NCBI GenBank assembly: GCA_958448515.1 | Contig: CAUDEF010000008.1 | Location: 7,299-71,298 of the forward strand | Origin: an uncultured Phascolarctobacterium sp. | GTDB lineage: Bacteria > Bacillota > Negativicutes > Acidaminococcales > Acidaminococcaceae | Reading direction: 5' to 3' | Length of the DNA stretch: 64,000 bases | Notes under the pieces: generated by a model | The model's database searches: none | Told to the model about the DNA's origin: nothing | What the model saw: only the letters and a program-made list of their open reading frames with translations | Position numbers and translations under genes: made by a program | Shown here: positions 54,866-63,985 of the stretch, one piece after another | Position numbering within the stretch: position 1 is the stretch's first letter | How the letters are laid out: each line of letters begins with the position of its first letter

Positions 54866-55810
54866 ATGGAAACAAAACTTACTCAGCTTTTAGGAATTAA
54901 ATATCCTGTTATTCAGGGTGGTATGGCGTGGACTTCTGATGCAGTGCTGGCTGCCGGTGTTTCTAATGCAGGCGGTGCCGGTATTATCGGCAGTGGCGGC
55001 AGAACTACTGAATGGACCAGAGATGAAATACGTAAGGCAAAAACCTTAACAGATAAACCTTTTGGTGTAAATGTTATGCTGATGGCGCCTAATATTGCTG
55101 AAATTATTGATATGTTGTGTGAAGAAAAAGTTGCTTTTGTAACTTTAGGTGCAGGCAATCCTGTGCCGCATATTGAAAAATTCCACAGTGCAGGAATTAA
55201 AGTTATTCCTGTTGTGCCCAATGTAAAACTTGCTAAACGCATTGAGGCTGCCGGAGCAGATGCTATGGTTATTGAAGGCATGGAGGCAGGCGGTCATGTA
55301 GGTCAGCAAACTACCATGGCTTTAATGGAAAATGTCCTGCCGCAGATTAAAAATATTCCTGTATTGGTTGCAGGAGGCATTTCTGACGGTCGTGCTATTG
55401 CAGCAGCTCTTTTAATGGGTGCTGACGGCGTTCAGATTGGTTCTCGCTTCCTGCTTACTAAAGAATGCCCGGCGCATCCTGCAGCTAAGGAAGCAATTAT
55501 TGCCGCAACTGATACTGACAGTGTTGTAACCGGTTACAGCAGAGGTCACGGCGTACGCTGCCTGAAAAATGAATTTACTGCTATGTTCTCTGCTAAAGAA
55601 GTCAGCGGTGCTCCTCAGGACGAATTAAATGCTCTTGGTGCCGGAACTAATAAAAAAGGTATTCTTGAAGGCGATATTGTTAATGGCACAGTTATGGTTG
55701 GTCAGAGCCTTAATGTGTTAAACGAGATTCTTACCTGTCAGGAAGTTATGGATAAGCTGATGGCTGAAGCTAAAGAAGCAATTGCACATGTTAATACATT
55801 TAAATTCTAA
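54866..55810 (+). CDS. fabK: Enoyl-ACP reductase II (FabK)
   Basis: 314 residues. FMN-dependent TIM-barrel enzyme of the nitronate monooxygenase/FabK family that reduces trans-2-enoyl-ACP in fatty acid elongation. IKYPVIQGGMAW at the N-terminus, EGMEAGGHVGQQTT with the catalytic His, PVLVAGGISDGRAIAAAL and GADGVQIGSRFL for FMN phosphate. ATG 54866 follows GAGGTG (54853-54858). The close family member 2-nitropropane dioxygenase cannot be wholly excluded, and no fab genes are adjacent. Confidence 0.85.
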   Translation: METKLTQLLGIKYPVIQGGMAWTSDAVLAAGVSNAGGAGIIGSGGRTTEWTRDEIRKAKTLTDKPFGVNVMLMAPNIAEIIDMLCEEKVAFVTLGAGNPVPHIEKFHSAGIKVIPVVPNVKLAKRIEAAGADAMVIEGMEAGGHVGQQTTMALMENVLPQIKNIPVLVAGGISDGRAIAAALLMGADGVQIGSRFLLTKECPAHPAAKEAIIAATDTDSVVTGYSRGHGVRCLKNEFTAMFSAKEVSGAPQDELNALGAGTNKKGILEGDIVNGTVMVGQSLNVLNEILTCQEVMDKLMAEAKEAIAHVNTFKF

Positions 55811-55812
55811 AT

Positions 55813-55847
55813 AAAAATAGAGCTGCTTTAGGCAGCTCTATTTTTTT
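55813..55847. terminator. Bidirectional terminator between fabK and nadE
   Basis: AAAAATAGAGCTGC (55813-55826 approx.) pairs with GCAGCTCTATTTTT around a TTTAG loop, with a T run on the + strand. It overlaps the end of nadE. Confidence 0.9.
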
Positions 55848-57733
55848 GCTGATAATTCAGTTTTCAGTTCGTAGTAGCGTCTGGAAAAATATGGCGTAAG
55901 CTGTGCTTCGCGATGGTCATAACCAAAAGCTCGCTTGCTTAATGAAATTATTGGTGGTGCCTGAATACGTTTGGCAACAGCAAATCCTGCAAAAAGTTTC
56001 CACCAGCGCTCTAAATCTGCAATAAAGTCAGCAGCAGAGGTAAAGTTTCTGGTAATGACTTCTTCTTTGCAGCCCAGGTTTTCGGAAAGGGTACCATCTT
56101 TGTACCACTGGAGGACATCTGCCGGTGATGTTTTATGCCAGTTTTCGATAAAGGCTTTGAAAAGGTAATCGTGATATTCATAAATAAGAGGATCTCCTCC
56201 TACGCCTACAGTTTGAGAAGAAGATAACTCTGCACTGGGTTTAATAGTGAAAAGTTTATCAGGAATAATATTGTCGTGATAGATGCTTTCATTAAGATAT
56301 TTTCCTAAAGCGTAAACCTGATGTTTCCACAAGTCGCCTATCATAGCAACTGCACCGCAGATATCGCCGTAGAATGTAGCATAGCCTATTGCTATTTCTG
56401 CTTTATTGGAGTTACAGGAGAAAGCTCCGCCAAAAGCTGCCGCAGCTGCTGCCAGAAGGCGGGCGCCACGGTCACGGGCTTGAATATTTTCTGAAATCAG
56501 CCCGCTGAGTTTGAGATTAAAAGTTGTTTTATCTGCATAGTTTAAAACAGGCGTAGTGGTAAGCTGCTGCTCAGTGTGCTGACAGCTTTGGGTAATAGGT
56601 ATAACTGCGTAATTAGTGCCCAGTTTTTTTGCTATATGCTCGGCAATATTTTTGGTTGCCGCCGAATTATATACGGAAGGCATATTGATTAGCAGAACGT
56701 TCTCCGGTCCCAGTATTTTGCTGTACATGACGGCAGTTACGGCAGAGTCGATGCCGCCGGAAAGTCCTACAGTCATTTTTCTGATACCGCACTGCTCCAG
56801 AAATTTTTTTGTTCCGTAAAAAAGTGCCTGGTAGATAGTGGCAATTGTGTCATTGCAGGCTGCAGGCAAAGTATTTGTAACCTGTCTGCTGCCAGAGTCA
56901 TAGCAGCATTCCAGCAGAGTTTCTTCATACATACTGCTGCGGGCAGCAAGTTTTCCCTGGCTGTCATAAACAGAAGATGAGCCATCATAAGTAAAAACAT
57001 TTTTACCGTTGTTCTGGATGCCCACATTATTGCAGTACAAAAGCGGAATGCCGCCTGTTTTGGCCTGAACGGAAAAAAGCTTGTTGCGTTTCTGGTTTTT
57101 AGCCAAAGTGTAGGGGGAACAGGATAAATTACATAATAAATCAGCTTTTCCGTCTGTTAAAAGCTGAGGAACATTTACTGTATAATTATCAGTCCAGCCA
57201 TCTTCGCATAAAAAGATGCCCAGTTTTAGCACCTGATTGCGAACAGTAATACTGATTGGCTCAATGACCTTCTGAATAGGCATTTTTTCTTCATTGCATA
57301 ATTTCTGCAAGTTATGAAAATATCTGGCATCATCAAATTCCCGATAATTAGGCAAAGAGTTTTTGATGACAAAATTACGGCCAAGATAACCTGGCAATGC
57401 CTTACCGCCTTGGCAGACAAAAGCAGCATTATATTTGCGCATGTGACCGTCTTCGTTAAGAAGATTTCTTTCCAGAGCAACATTGCCAAAAATAATGCAA
57501 AGATTAGCAGAAGCCTGAATAATCTTCTGACCGTAATATTCGCAGTCATCTAAAAAAGACTGCTGTTCCCATAAATCACCAATCAGGTAACCTGACAGAC
57601 ACATTTCAGGCAAAAGCAGGATATCAGCCTGCTGCAGTTTTGCTTTATTAATGATTTCTACTATTTTATTGTAGTTTAAATCCGGACGTCCCGGAATAAT
57701 TTCCATCTGTCCGCAGATAATTTTTATTTGCAC
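55838..57733 (-). CDS. nadE: Glutamine-dependent NAD+ synthetase
   Basis: 631 residues, GTG start with GAGGT upstream. The N-terminal nitrilase-type glutaminase domain (about 1-270; Glu43, Lys near 124, Cys176 in FLCEDGW) makes ammonia, which passes to the C-terminal synthetase (about 290-631) with the ATP PP-loop SGGIDS (325-330). It amidates deamido-NAD, the last step of NAD synthesis. Two-domain length is normal. It is divergent from ybaK. Confidence 0.95.
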   Translation of the reverse strand: MQIKIICGQMEIIPGRPDLNYNKIVEIINKAKLQQADILLLPEMCLSGYLIGDLWEQQSFLDDCEYYGQKIIQASANLCIIFGNVALERNLLNEDGHMRKYNAAFVCQGGKALPGYLGRNFVIKNSLPNYREFDDARYFHNLQKLCNEEKMPIQKVIEPISITVRNQVLKLGIFLCEDGWTDNYTVNVPQLLTDGKADLLCNLSCSPYTLAKNQKRNKLFSVQAKTGGIPLLYCNNVGIQNNGKNVFTYDGSSSVYDSQGKLAARSSMYEETLLECCYDSGSRQVTNTLPAACNDTIATIYQALFYGTKKFLEQCGIRKMTVGLSGGIDSAVTAVMYSKILGPENVLLINMPSVYNSAATKNIAEHIAKKLGTNYAVIPITQSCQHTEQQLTTTPVLNYADKTTFNLKLSGLISENIQARDRGARLLAAAAAAFGGAFSCNSNKAEIAIGYATFYGDICGAVAMIGDLWKHQVYALGKYLNESIYHDNIIPDKLFTIKPSAELSSSQTVGVGGDPLIYEYHDYLFKAFIENWHKTSPADVLQWYKDGTLSENLGCKEEVITRNFTSAADFIADLERWWKLFAGFAVAKRIQAPPIISLSKRAFGYDHREAQLTPYFSRRYYELKTELSAKK

Positions 57734-57752
57734 TTGCTATACCTCTTTTAAG

Positions 57753-57781
57753 TTGCGTAGACTTATATATGATGATATTAT
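57753..57781 (+). promoter_or_regulatory. ybaK promoter
   Basis: -35 TTGCGT (57753-57758), 17-bp spacer, -10 TATTAT (57776-57781). Confidence 0.62.
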
Positions 57782-57824
57782 AGCAGAGTAGAGTTAATTA
57801 TGCTACTTTAGAGGGGTGTTTGCT

Positions 57825-58313
57825 TTGAAACATAATAAAAAAACTAATGCAGCACGCAAGCTGGATGATTTAAAAATCAGCTACAGAATTTTAGAGTATG
57901 AAGTAGATGAAAATAATCTTGATGCAGTGCATGTAGCTAATTCTGTGGGTATGCCTGCTGATCAGGTTTTTAAAACACTGGTGGTAAGGGGAGATAAAAC
58001 CGGCGTTTTATTTGCCGTTATTCCCGGTGATGCTGAACTTGATTTAAAGGCCCTGGCACGCGTAAGTCAGAATAAAAAAACAGATCTTGTGCCGTTAAAA
58101 GAAGTATTGCCTTTAACTGGCTATATCAGAGGGGGCTGCTCTCCTTTGGGTGCTAAAAAGAATTATCCTGTATTTTTAGACAGCAGCTGCGCCAAATGGA
58201 ATGAGATTGCCATAAGCGCAGGACAACGAGGTATGCAGATTATTGCTGCACCGGATGATTTAAAAACTGCAACTAATGCAACAGTTGCGTCTATAATTTA
58301 TGGTGAGAAATAA
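57825..58313 (+). CDS. ybaK: Cys-tRNA(Pro)/Cys-tRNA(Cys) deacylase YbaK
   Basis: 162 residues. Editing factor that hydrolyses Cys-tRNA(Pro) made in error by prolyl-tRNA synthetase. The YbaK/EbsC core is clear: the catalytic Lys region VFKTLVVRGDK, AVIPGDAELDLKALA and GYIRGGCSPLGAKK. TTG 57825 is chosen after GAGGGG (57811-57816); the GTG at 57816 is inside that site. It precedes the thrC promoter. Confidence 0.9.
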   Translation: MKHNKKTNAARKLDDLKISYRILEYEVDENNLDAVHVANSVGMPADQVFKTLVVRGDKTGVLFAVIPGDAELDLKALARVSQNKKTDLVPLKEVLPLTGYIRGGCSPLGAKKNYPVFLDSSCAKWNEIAISAGQRGMQIIAAPDDLKTATNATVASIIYGEK

Positions 58314-58319
58314 TATATC

Positions 58320-58348
58320 TTGTAGCCTATATAAAAATATGCTATTAT
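58320..58348 (+). promoter_or_regulatory. thrC promoter
   Basis: -35 TTGTAG (58320-58325), 17-bp spacer, -10 TATTAT (58343-58348). Transcription would begin about 58355, within the first copy of a tandem repeat. Confidence 0.62.
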
Positions 58349-58351
58349 CTT

Positions 58352-58383
58352 TTTGTGTTACTACTACTTTGTGTTACTACTAC
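58352..58383 (+). repeat. Tandem 16-bp repeat in the thrC leader
   Basis: TTTGTGTTACTACTAC occurs twice without a change, head to tail (58352-58367 and 58368-58383), at the predicted start of the thrC transcript and 20 bp before the ATG. Confidence 0.95.
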
Positions 58384-58402
58384 AATGAAAGCAGGTTGAA
58401 AT

Positions 58403-59893
58403 ATGTTATTTACAAGTACAAGAGGCAAAACTGATTTAGTTTCTTCTGCTCATGCAATTACACGTGGTCTGGCAAACGACGGCGGTCTTTTTGTGCCGCA
58501 AAGTTTCCCCAAAATGCGTTTAAATGATATTAAAGCAATGGAAAATAAACCCTATACTGAAAGAGCTGTGGACGTTTTATGCCAGTTTCTGACTGATTAT
58601 ACAGAAGACGAACTGCGTGAATGCGTTACCAAAGCTTATGGCGAAAATAAATTTGGCGGTGAACAGGCTCCTGTAGTAAAGGTTAATGATGATACTGCTG
58701 TGCTGGAACTGTGGCATGGCCCTACTTCTGCATTTAAGGATATGGCTTTGCAGTTATTACCCCAGCTTCTTACTAAAGCCATTGCCAAAACCGGAGAAAA
58801 AAACAAGGTAGTTATTTTGGTAGCAACTTCCGGAGATACCGGTAAAGCGGCATTAGAAGGCTTTGCTGATGTTGAAGATACCGAGATTATCGTTTTCTAT
58901 CCCAGTGAAGGCGTAAGCGATATTCAAAAGCAGCAGATGATTACCCAGGCTGGTAATAATGTTAAGGTATTTGGCATTGAGGGTAATTTTGATGATGCTC
59001 AAAGAGGCGTAAAAGAGATTTTTGGCAACGCTGAAATGGCGCAGCAGCTTGCGGAAAAAGGCTATGTATTTTCTTCAGCTAATTCTATTAACTGGGGCAG
59101 ACTTGTACCGCAGATTGTTTACTATTTCAGTGCATACGCTGATGCAGTGAAAAAAGAATACATCAAATTAGGCGATGCCATTAATTTTGTGGTGCCCACA
59201 GGTAATTTTGGCAATATTCTTGCCGGTTATTATGCAAAACTTATGGGCCTGCCGGTTGAAAGACTTTTATGTGCATCTAACAGCAACAATGTTTTAACTG
59301 ACTTTATTAATACAGGTGTTTATGACAAACGCAGAAAATTTTATAAGACTATTTCTCCTTCCATGGATATTCTTGTTTCCAGTAATCTGGAGCGTTTGCT
59401 GTACAGCATTTCAGAAAATAATGCTGAAAAAGTCTGCGAATATATGGAGTCTTTGAATAAAGATGGTCATTATAAAGTTGATGCCGACGATTTAAAAGCA
59501 ATTCAGTCACAATTCTTTGGTGCCTGGGTTGACGAACTGGAAACAAAAGAGACAATCGGCAGAGTATATACAGATTACAAATATCTGATGGATACTCATA
59601 CTGCAGTAGCATGGCGTGCTCTGGAGAAATACCGTCTGCTCACAAGTGATGAAACTTTCAGCATTATCTTATCTACTGCCAGCCCTTACAAATTCTGTGA
59701 CAGCGTACTGGAAGCATTAACTGATAAAGATGTAGATGCAGGCCAAAATCCTTTTGATTTGTTGCGTGAATTAAACGCTCAGACAGGTGTTCCTGTTCCG
59801 GAAAAAATGTTGGCGTTAGAAAATATGCCGATACTGCATAAAGATGTTATTCTGGCATCAGAGATGCAGGAAGCAGTTTTAAAGAGTTTATAA
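58403..59893 (+). CDS. thrC: Threonine synthase
   Basis: 496 residues. PLP enzyme that converts O-phosphohomoserine to threonine. The Schiff-base Lys112 is in HGPTSAFKDMAL; ATSGDTGKAALEGF and VPTGNFGNILAGYYAKLMGLP bind PLP phosphate and substrate. The length fits the long class of threonine synthases with the N-terminal RGLANDGGLFVP segment. It is monocistronic between a promoter at 58320 and a strong terminator; hom and thrB are not in the window. Confidence 0.96.
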   Translation: MLFTSTRGKTDLVSSAHAITRGLANDGGLFVPQSFPKMRLNDIKAMENKPYTERAVDVLCQFLTDYTEDELRECVTKAYGENKFGGEQAPVVKVNDDTAVLELWHGPTSAFKDMALQLLPQLLTKAIAKTGEKNKVVILVATSGDTGKAALEGFADVEDTEIIVFYPSEGVSDIQKQQMITQAGNNVKVFGIEGNFDDAQRGVKEIFGNAEMAQQLAEKGYVFSSANSINWGRLVPQIVYYFSAYADAVKKEYIKLGDAINFVVPTGNFGNILAGYYAKLMGLPVERLLCASNSNNVLTDFINTGVYDKRRKFYKTISPSMDILVSSNLERLLYSISENNAEKVCEYMESLNKDGHYKVDADDLKAIQSQFFGAWVDELETKETIGRVYTDYKYLMDTHTAVAWRALEKYRLLTSDETFSIILSTASPYKFCDSVLEALTDKDVDAGQNPFDLLRELNAQTGVPVPEKMLALENMPILHKDVILASEMQEAVLKSL

Positions 59894-59896
59894 AAT

Positions 59897-59931
59897 AAAA
59901 AAAGCTGATACTTAATGTATCAGCTTTTTTT
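59897..59931. terminator. Bidirectional terminator between thrC and pepF
   Basis: AAAAAAAGCTGATAC (59897-59911) pairs perfectly with GTATCAGCTTTTTTT (59917-59931) around TTAAT. Confidence 0.94.
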
Positions 59932-59938
59932 GTTCAGT

Positions 59939-61759
59939 TTATTTGTTTAGCAATGCTTTAAGTTCTTGGAGCTTATCAGCAAATTTTTGCAAAGTAATAT
60001 TTACGGGCTGTGGTGTGGTAAGGTCAACACCGGCATTTTTCAGCAGGTTCAGTGAATAATCGCTGCCGCCGGAGTGGAGAAAAGCAAGATATTTTTCTAC
60101 AGCCTGAGGTTCTTTGTTTAAAATAGCAGTAGCAAATGCGGTTGCGGCAGAGTAGCCTGTTGCGTATTTATAAACATAAAAAGGTGTGTAAAAATGCGGA
60201 ATTCTTGACCATTCGCTGGCAAGTTCTTTATCTACAGTCAATGCAGGTCCGTAGTAGGTTTTGTTGCTTTCCAGCCAGTAGTTTTCCAGTTTTTCTGCCT
60301 GCAGAGAGCGGCCGGCAGTAATTTCTCCGTGAATGTAGCGTTCAAATTCAGCAAACTGAACCTGGCGATAAACTGTAGTTCTTACTGCTTCTAAAAATTG
60401 ATTCAGCAGGAAAATTTTTTGCTCGGCAGTGGCATTTTTTAAAGTATGCTCCAGCAGCAGAATTTCGTTGGTAGTGGAGGCAACTTCTGCGCAGAAGATA
60501 GTGTAATCTGCATTGATATAGGTTTGTGCCTGAGAACTGAAATAGCTGTGCAGTGCATGACCCATTTCGTGTGCCAGGGTAGAGATACTGTTATAACGCT
60601 TTTGATAGTTTAACAGTACATAAGGATGTACTCCGTATACTCCCCAGGAGTAGGCACCAGAGCGTTTGCCTTTATTTTCATAAATATCAATCCAGTTTTC
60701 TTTGAAGCCTTTCTGCAAAGTCTGACTGTATGTTTCACCTAAAGGGGAAAGGGCTTCTGTAACTTTGGCGCAGGCTTCATCAAAATTGCAGGCCAGTGAT
60801 TCGCCTGCGGTGGAAAGAGGCATGTAAATATCATAAGCATGCAGCTCGTCATAACCTAAAACATCTTTTTTTAACTGCATGTATTCATGCAGTGCCGGAA
60901 GATTATCATGAACAGTATCGATTAAGCCATCATACAAGGATACAGGAATGTTATCTTCTGCCAGACTTGCTGTGAGGGTATCGGGATATTTATGGGCAGT
61001 GGCATGGAAATAGCTGCTGCGGCAGTTGCCTGTTAATGTAGAAGCCAGTGTATTGCGATAGGCATGATAAGTATTCATCAGACCTGTAAAGGAATTTTTT
61101 CTAAGTACGCGATCAGAAGAGGTCATATTTAAAAGATAATTACCTTCGCTGACAGTGGCTGGATTGTCTTCTCCGTCTGTGATTTGCGGAAACTGCATAT
61201 CTGCGCTTACAAAGGAACGGAAAACAGAAGCAGATGAACCGGTTGCCAGTCTGCTTTGCGCCAGAAGTTCCTCTTTATCGGCGCTGAGTACGTGTTCTGA
61301 AAGTCTGATAAGGTTTTCGATATAGAATTTGTATTCTGCAAGCGCAGGCTCAGTTTCAAGAAAGGCTTCCAGTTTAGCCGCATCTAAAGCAAGAATTTCA
61401 GGCTCAATAAAAGAAATGCTGTTGTTGTACTGGGCAAGCAAGCCTTCAGCTTCACCTGTAAGTGCCTGTATATTCTGGTCAGAATTGTCTGCGTCCTGCT
61501 GCAGACGTGCATAAGCATAAATTTTTTCAATATATTTTGAAAGTTCATCTCTCAGCTGCAGTGCGGCAATTAAGATTTTGGGATCTGCCAGCAAACCTTT
61601 AAATTCAGTTATAACTGCCAGTTTTTCTTTTAATTGAGTGCAGGCCTTGCGCCAGGCATCAGTATTTTCATAAATATGAGCAACATTCCATTTAAATTCA
61701 GCTGGAATATCACTGCGAAGAACGTTGCTTCCATGATCTGGAATTTTATGTAAGTCCAA
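59939..61759 (-). CDS. pepF: Oligoendopeptidase F
   Basis: 606 residues. Zinc M3B endopeptidase that cuts 7-17-residue peptides in the cytosol. The active site is LAHEMGHALHS with the third ligand Glu in FCAEVASTTNE. ATALALN-like C-terminal GYSAATAFATAIL and the HSGGSDYSLNLLKNAGVD ending are typical. The start codon is TTG at 61759, with AAGGAG 8 nt upstream. Single gene, divergent from the radical SAM gene. Confidence 0.94.
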   Translation of the reverse strand: MDLHKIPDHGSNVLRSDIPAEFKWNVAHIYENTDAWRKACTQLKEKLAVITEFKGLLADPKILIAALQLRDELSKYIEKIYAYARLQQDADNSDQNIQALTGEAEGLLAQYNNSISFIEPEILALDAAKLEAFLETEPALAEYKFYIENLIRLSEHVLSADKEELLAQSRLATGSSASVFRSFVSADMQFPQITDGEDNPATVSEGNYLLNMTSSDRVLRKNSFTGLMNTYHAYRNTLASTLTGNCRSSYFHATAHKYPDTLTASLAEDNIPVSLYDGLIDTVHDNLPALHEYMQLKKDVLGYDELHAYDIYMPLSTAGESLACNFDEACAKVTEALSPLGETYSQTLQKGFKENWIDIYENKGKRSGAYSWGVYGVHPYVLLNYQKRYNSISTLAHEMGHALHSYFSSQAQTYINADYTIFCAEVASTTNEILLLEHTLKNATAEQKIFLLNQFLEAVRTTVYRQVQFAEFERYIHGEITAGRSLQAEKLENYWLESNKTYYGPALTVDKELASEWSRIPHFYTPFYVYKYATGYSAATAFATAILNKEPQAVEKYLAFLHSGGSDYSLNLLKNAGVDLTTPQPVNITLQKFADKLQELKALLNK

Positions 61760-61771
61760 TTATGTCACTCC

Positions 61772-61800
61772 TTGCAAAATGAAAATTTTTACTCTATTAT
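61772..61800 (+). promoter_or_regulatory. Promoter of the B12-binding radical SAM gene
   Basis: -35 TTGCAA (61772-61777), 17-bp spacer, -10 TATTAT (61795-61800). Confidence 0.6.
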
Positions 61801-61837
61801 TATAGCATAAGTCGAAAACGGGAGTTGTAATATATCA

Positions 61838-63532
61838 ATGAAAGTTATTTTAGCTGCTATGAACAGCAAATATGTACATACTGCGCTGGGTATGCGTTAT
61901 ATATGTGAGCATTGCAAACTCACAGGACATGATGTAAAACTGATAGAAGAAACTATTAATACACCTATTCTTGTAGTATTGGAAAAGCTGATGCAGGAAA
62001 AAGCTGATGTGTATGGATTTTCTGTACATATCTGGAATAAACAATTTGTATTCAGGCTAATCAGCATGCTTAAAAGCCTGCTTCCTGAGGCAAAGATTGT
62101 TATTGGCGGACCGGAAGTTGCTTTTGACGCAGCAAAGATTTTTCAGGAGCTGCCGGAAGCTGATTATATCGTGCAGGGTGAAGGCGAAACAGCGTTTGAG
62201 AAATTACTGTGCTTTTTTGATGGGGCTGAAATGCCTGCGCATGTTGCCTATCGAGAAAATGAGCAGATAAATCTTAATGGCGGAGTAACAGTAATAGAGG
62301 ATTTACGGGAGCTGCCTTTTCCGTATCCTGATCTGGAGGATGTCATTAAAGAACATAAGATAGTTTATTATGAGTGCAGCCGTGGCTGTCCCTTTAACTG
62401 TTCCTACTGTTTATCAGGAATTTCCCGAAATGTGCGCAGACGAACTTTGGATATGGTACTGGCAGATTTGCAGAGATTTATCGATGCCAAAGTTCCTTTG
62501 GTTAAATTTGTAGACAGAACATATAATCTTGACGAAAAATATTTTCTGCCAATCATGCGTTATCTGGCAGAGGCTGATACAGACACTACTTTCCACTTTG
62601 AAATTAAGGCTGATATTTTAAGTGAAGAAGTACTTGCTTTTCTTACTTCCGTACCCAAGGGAAGATTTCAGCTGGAAATAGGAGTGCAGACTACTAACAA
62701 GGCTACTCTGACAGCTATTAACAGAAGCGATAACTGGGATAAATTAAGTGCTAATGTGAAACGTCTGCTGGATGCCGGTAATATGCATTTACATCTTGAT
62801 TTAATTGCCGGTTTGCCTTTTGAAGGGCTGAAAGAGTTTGAGCAGTCTTTTAATGATGTTTATGGACTTAAGCCGGATATGCTGCAGTTAGGCTTTTTAA
62901 AAGTCTTGCCGGGCACACAGATGAATAAGGAGCAAAATGATCATGGACTTATTTACATGCAGGAACCTCCTTATGAAATACTGGCAACCAAATATATGCA
63001 GTATGAAGAAATGCAGCTTTTAAAACAAATAGAAAGCGTATTTGATCAGACATACAATACCAATTGCTTTGCTAATATTTTGAAACACCTTGTAGCAGCA
63101 CATGACGGCAACAGTTTTGCTTTTTACAGAAAGCTGACAGAATGGTGGGTAAAAAATGGGCACTATCCTCAAAGTCATAATGTAAAAGGAACAGCAAAGA
63201 TTATTTATGACTATATCATAAGTCAGAATTTTAAAAATCAAGAGATGCTTACAGAAGTACTGAAATACGATATTTTTACAAATGTAACTGGCTGGCGTCC
63301 TGAATGGCTTACATGGCATAGTGACAGTATTTTTGATAAAATATCGGCATTTTGGCGTAATGAGGAAATGGTGCTTAAGTATATTCCGGATTATAAATTC
63401 AGCAGCTGGAGGCAGATTAATAAGCAGTATCCGGTTGAAAGGTTTTACTTTAACCCGGAAACAAAGAGGGCAGAGGAGTTTTATCTTTTGCTTGATGCAG
63501 ATAAAGCTAAAAAGATTATTCTTGATATTTGA
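61838..63532 (+). CDS. B12-binding domain radical SAM protein (DUF4080-like)
   Basis: 564 residues. The N-terminal B12-binding-like Rossmann domain (about 1-135; AAMNSKYVHTALGMRYI, VIGGPEVAFD, VQGEGETAFEKL) is followed by a radical SAM domain with C-x3-C-x2-C in GCPFNCSYC (about 190-198). LDLIAGLPFEG is the usual TIM-barrel strand. The C-terminal about 170 residues match DUF4080-type extensions. The reaction is unknown; methylation or methylthiolation are family possibilities. The Shine-Dalgarno is weak (GGGAG). Confidence 0.85.
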   Translation: MKVILAAMNSKYVHTALGMRYICEHCKLTGHDVKLIEETINTPILVVLEKLMQEKADVYGFSVHIWNKQFVFRLISMLKSLLPEAKIVIGGPEVAFDAAKIFQELPEADYIVQGEGETAFEKLLCFFDGAEMPAHVAYRENEQINLNGGVTVIEDLRELPFPYPDLEDVIKEHKIVYYECSRGCPFNCSYCLSGISRNVRRRTLDMVLADLQRFIDAKVPLVKFVDRTYNLDEKYFLPIMRYLAEADTDTTFHFEIKADILSEEVLAFLTSVPKGRFQLEIGVQTTNKATLTAINRSDNWDKLSANVKRLLDAGNMHLHLDLIAGLPFEGLKEFEQSFNDVYGLKPDMLQLGFLKVLPGTQMNKEQNDHGLIYMQEPPYEILATKYMQYEEMQLLKQIESVFDQTYNTNCFANILKHLVAAHDGNSFAFYRKLTEWWVKNGHYPQSHNVKGTAKIIYDYIISQNFKNQEMLTEVLKYDIFTNVTGWRPEWLTWHSDSIFDKISAFWRNEEMVLKYIPDYKFSSWRQINKQYPVERFYFNPETKRAEEFYLLLDADKAKKIILDI

Positions 63533-63557
63533 TTAATAGAAGTGCAGCTTTTACTGA

Positions 63558-63587
63558 GGCACAGGAATTAAAGACCTGCGCCTTTTT
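63558..63587 (+). terminator. Probable terminator after the radical SAM gene
   Basis: GGCACAGG (63558-63565) pairs with CCTGCGCC (63575-63582) with one mismatch, followed by TTTTT. Confidence 0.7.
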
Positions 63588-63956
63588 AGTTAAAAAAGAT
63601 TTTAAAGACCAGGAAGAGTTATTACATAACTCTAAGATTAAGAGTAAAAAGACGGGCAAAGAAAAGAAGCAAGAGAAAAAAATAAATAAAAAAGAGAAAC
63701 AAGAAAAGAAAACTTCACTCTTATAATGGGGTGTAAACACAAAAAATTCCCAACACAGAGAAAAAATATTTTAAAAATTTTTTGGAAAAAAGATAAAAAT
63801 TTATCTGAAAACAGGTCAAAACAAGGCAAAAATGTAATAAAAATAACAAAAAATAGCAAAAAAGTTAAAGAGCACAAGGCAAGATATAAGGCATATCCAA
63901 ATTGCAACGCAGCCTGGCGTATCAGAAAAAAGATGAAAAAAGTTGAGAAAAAAGTG
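63588..63956. other. A-rich intergenic region without a recognisable gene
   Basis: About 370 bp very rich in A on the + strand, with G clearly outnumbering C in its first part. It contains AAGAAAAGAAGCAAGAGAAA-like runs, a small AGATAA/TTATCT hairpin (63791-63806) and repeated A5-A7 tracts leading into the promoter at 63957. Open frames on both strands here are low-complexity (Lys/Glu-rich or Phe-rich) and have no Shine-Dalgarno, so I call none coding. Confidence 0.6.
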
Positions 63957-63985
63957 TTGACAATAACTGTGCAGGATGCTATTAT
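63957..63985 (+). promoter_or_regulatory. Strong promoter, probably of an rRNA operon starting just outside the window
   Basis: -35 TTGACA (63957-63962), 17-bp spacer, -10 TATTAT (63980-63985). A-tracts spaced roughly every 10-11 bp upstream resemble UP elements. The AAGTCGCTGAG that ends the window resembles pre-16S leader sequences of Negativicutes (from memory, not searched). Confidence 0.7.

Noticed and set aside
58352..58383. CRISPR or larger repeat array
   Set aside because: There are only two adjacent copies without spacers, so this is a simple tandem duplication.
63529..63726. Open frame for a 65-residue Lys/Glu-rich protein after the radical SAM gene
   Set aside because: It begins with TTG overlapping the stop region of the upstream gene, has no Shine-Dalgarno, runs through a terminator hairpin and is low-complexity.
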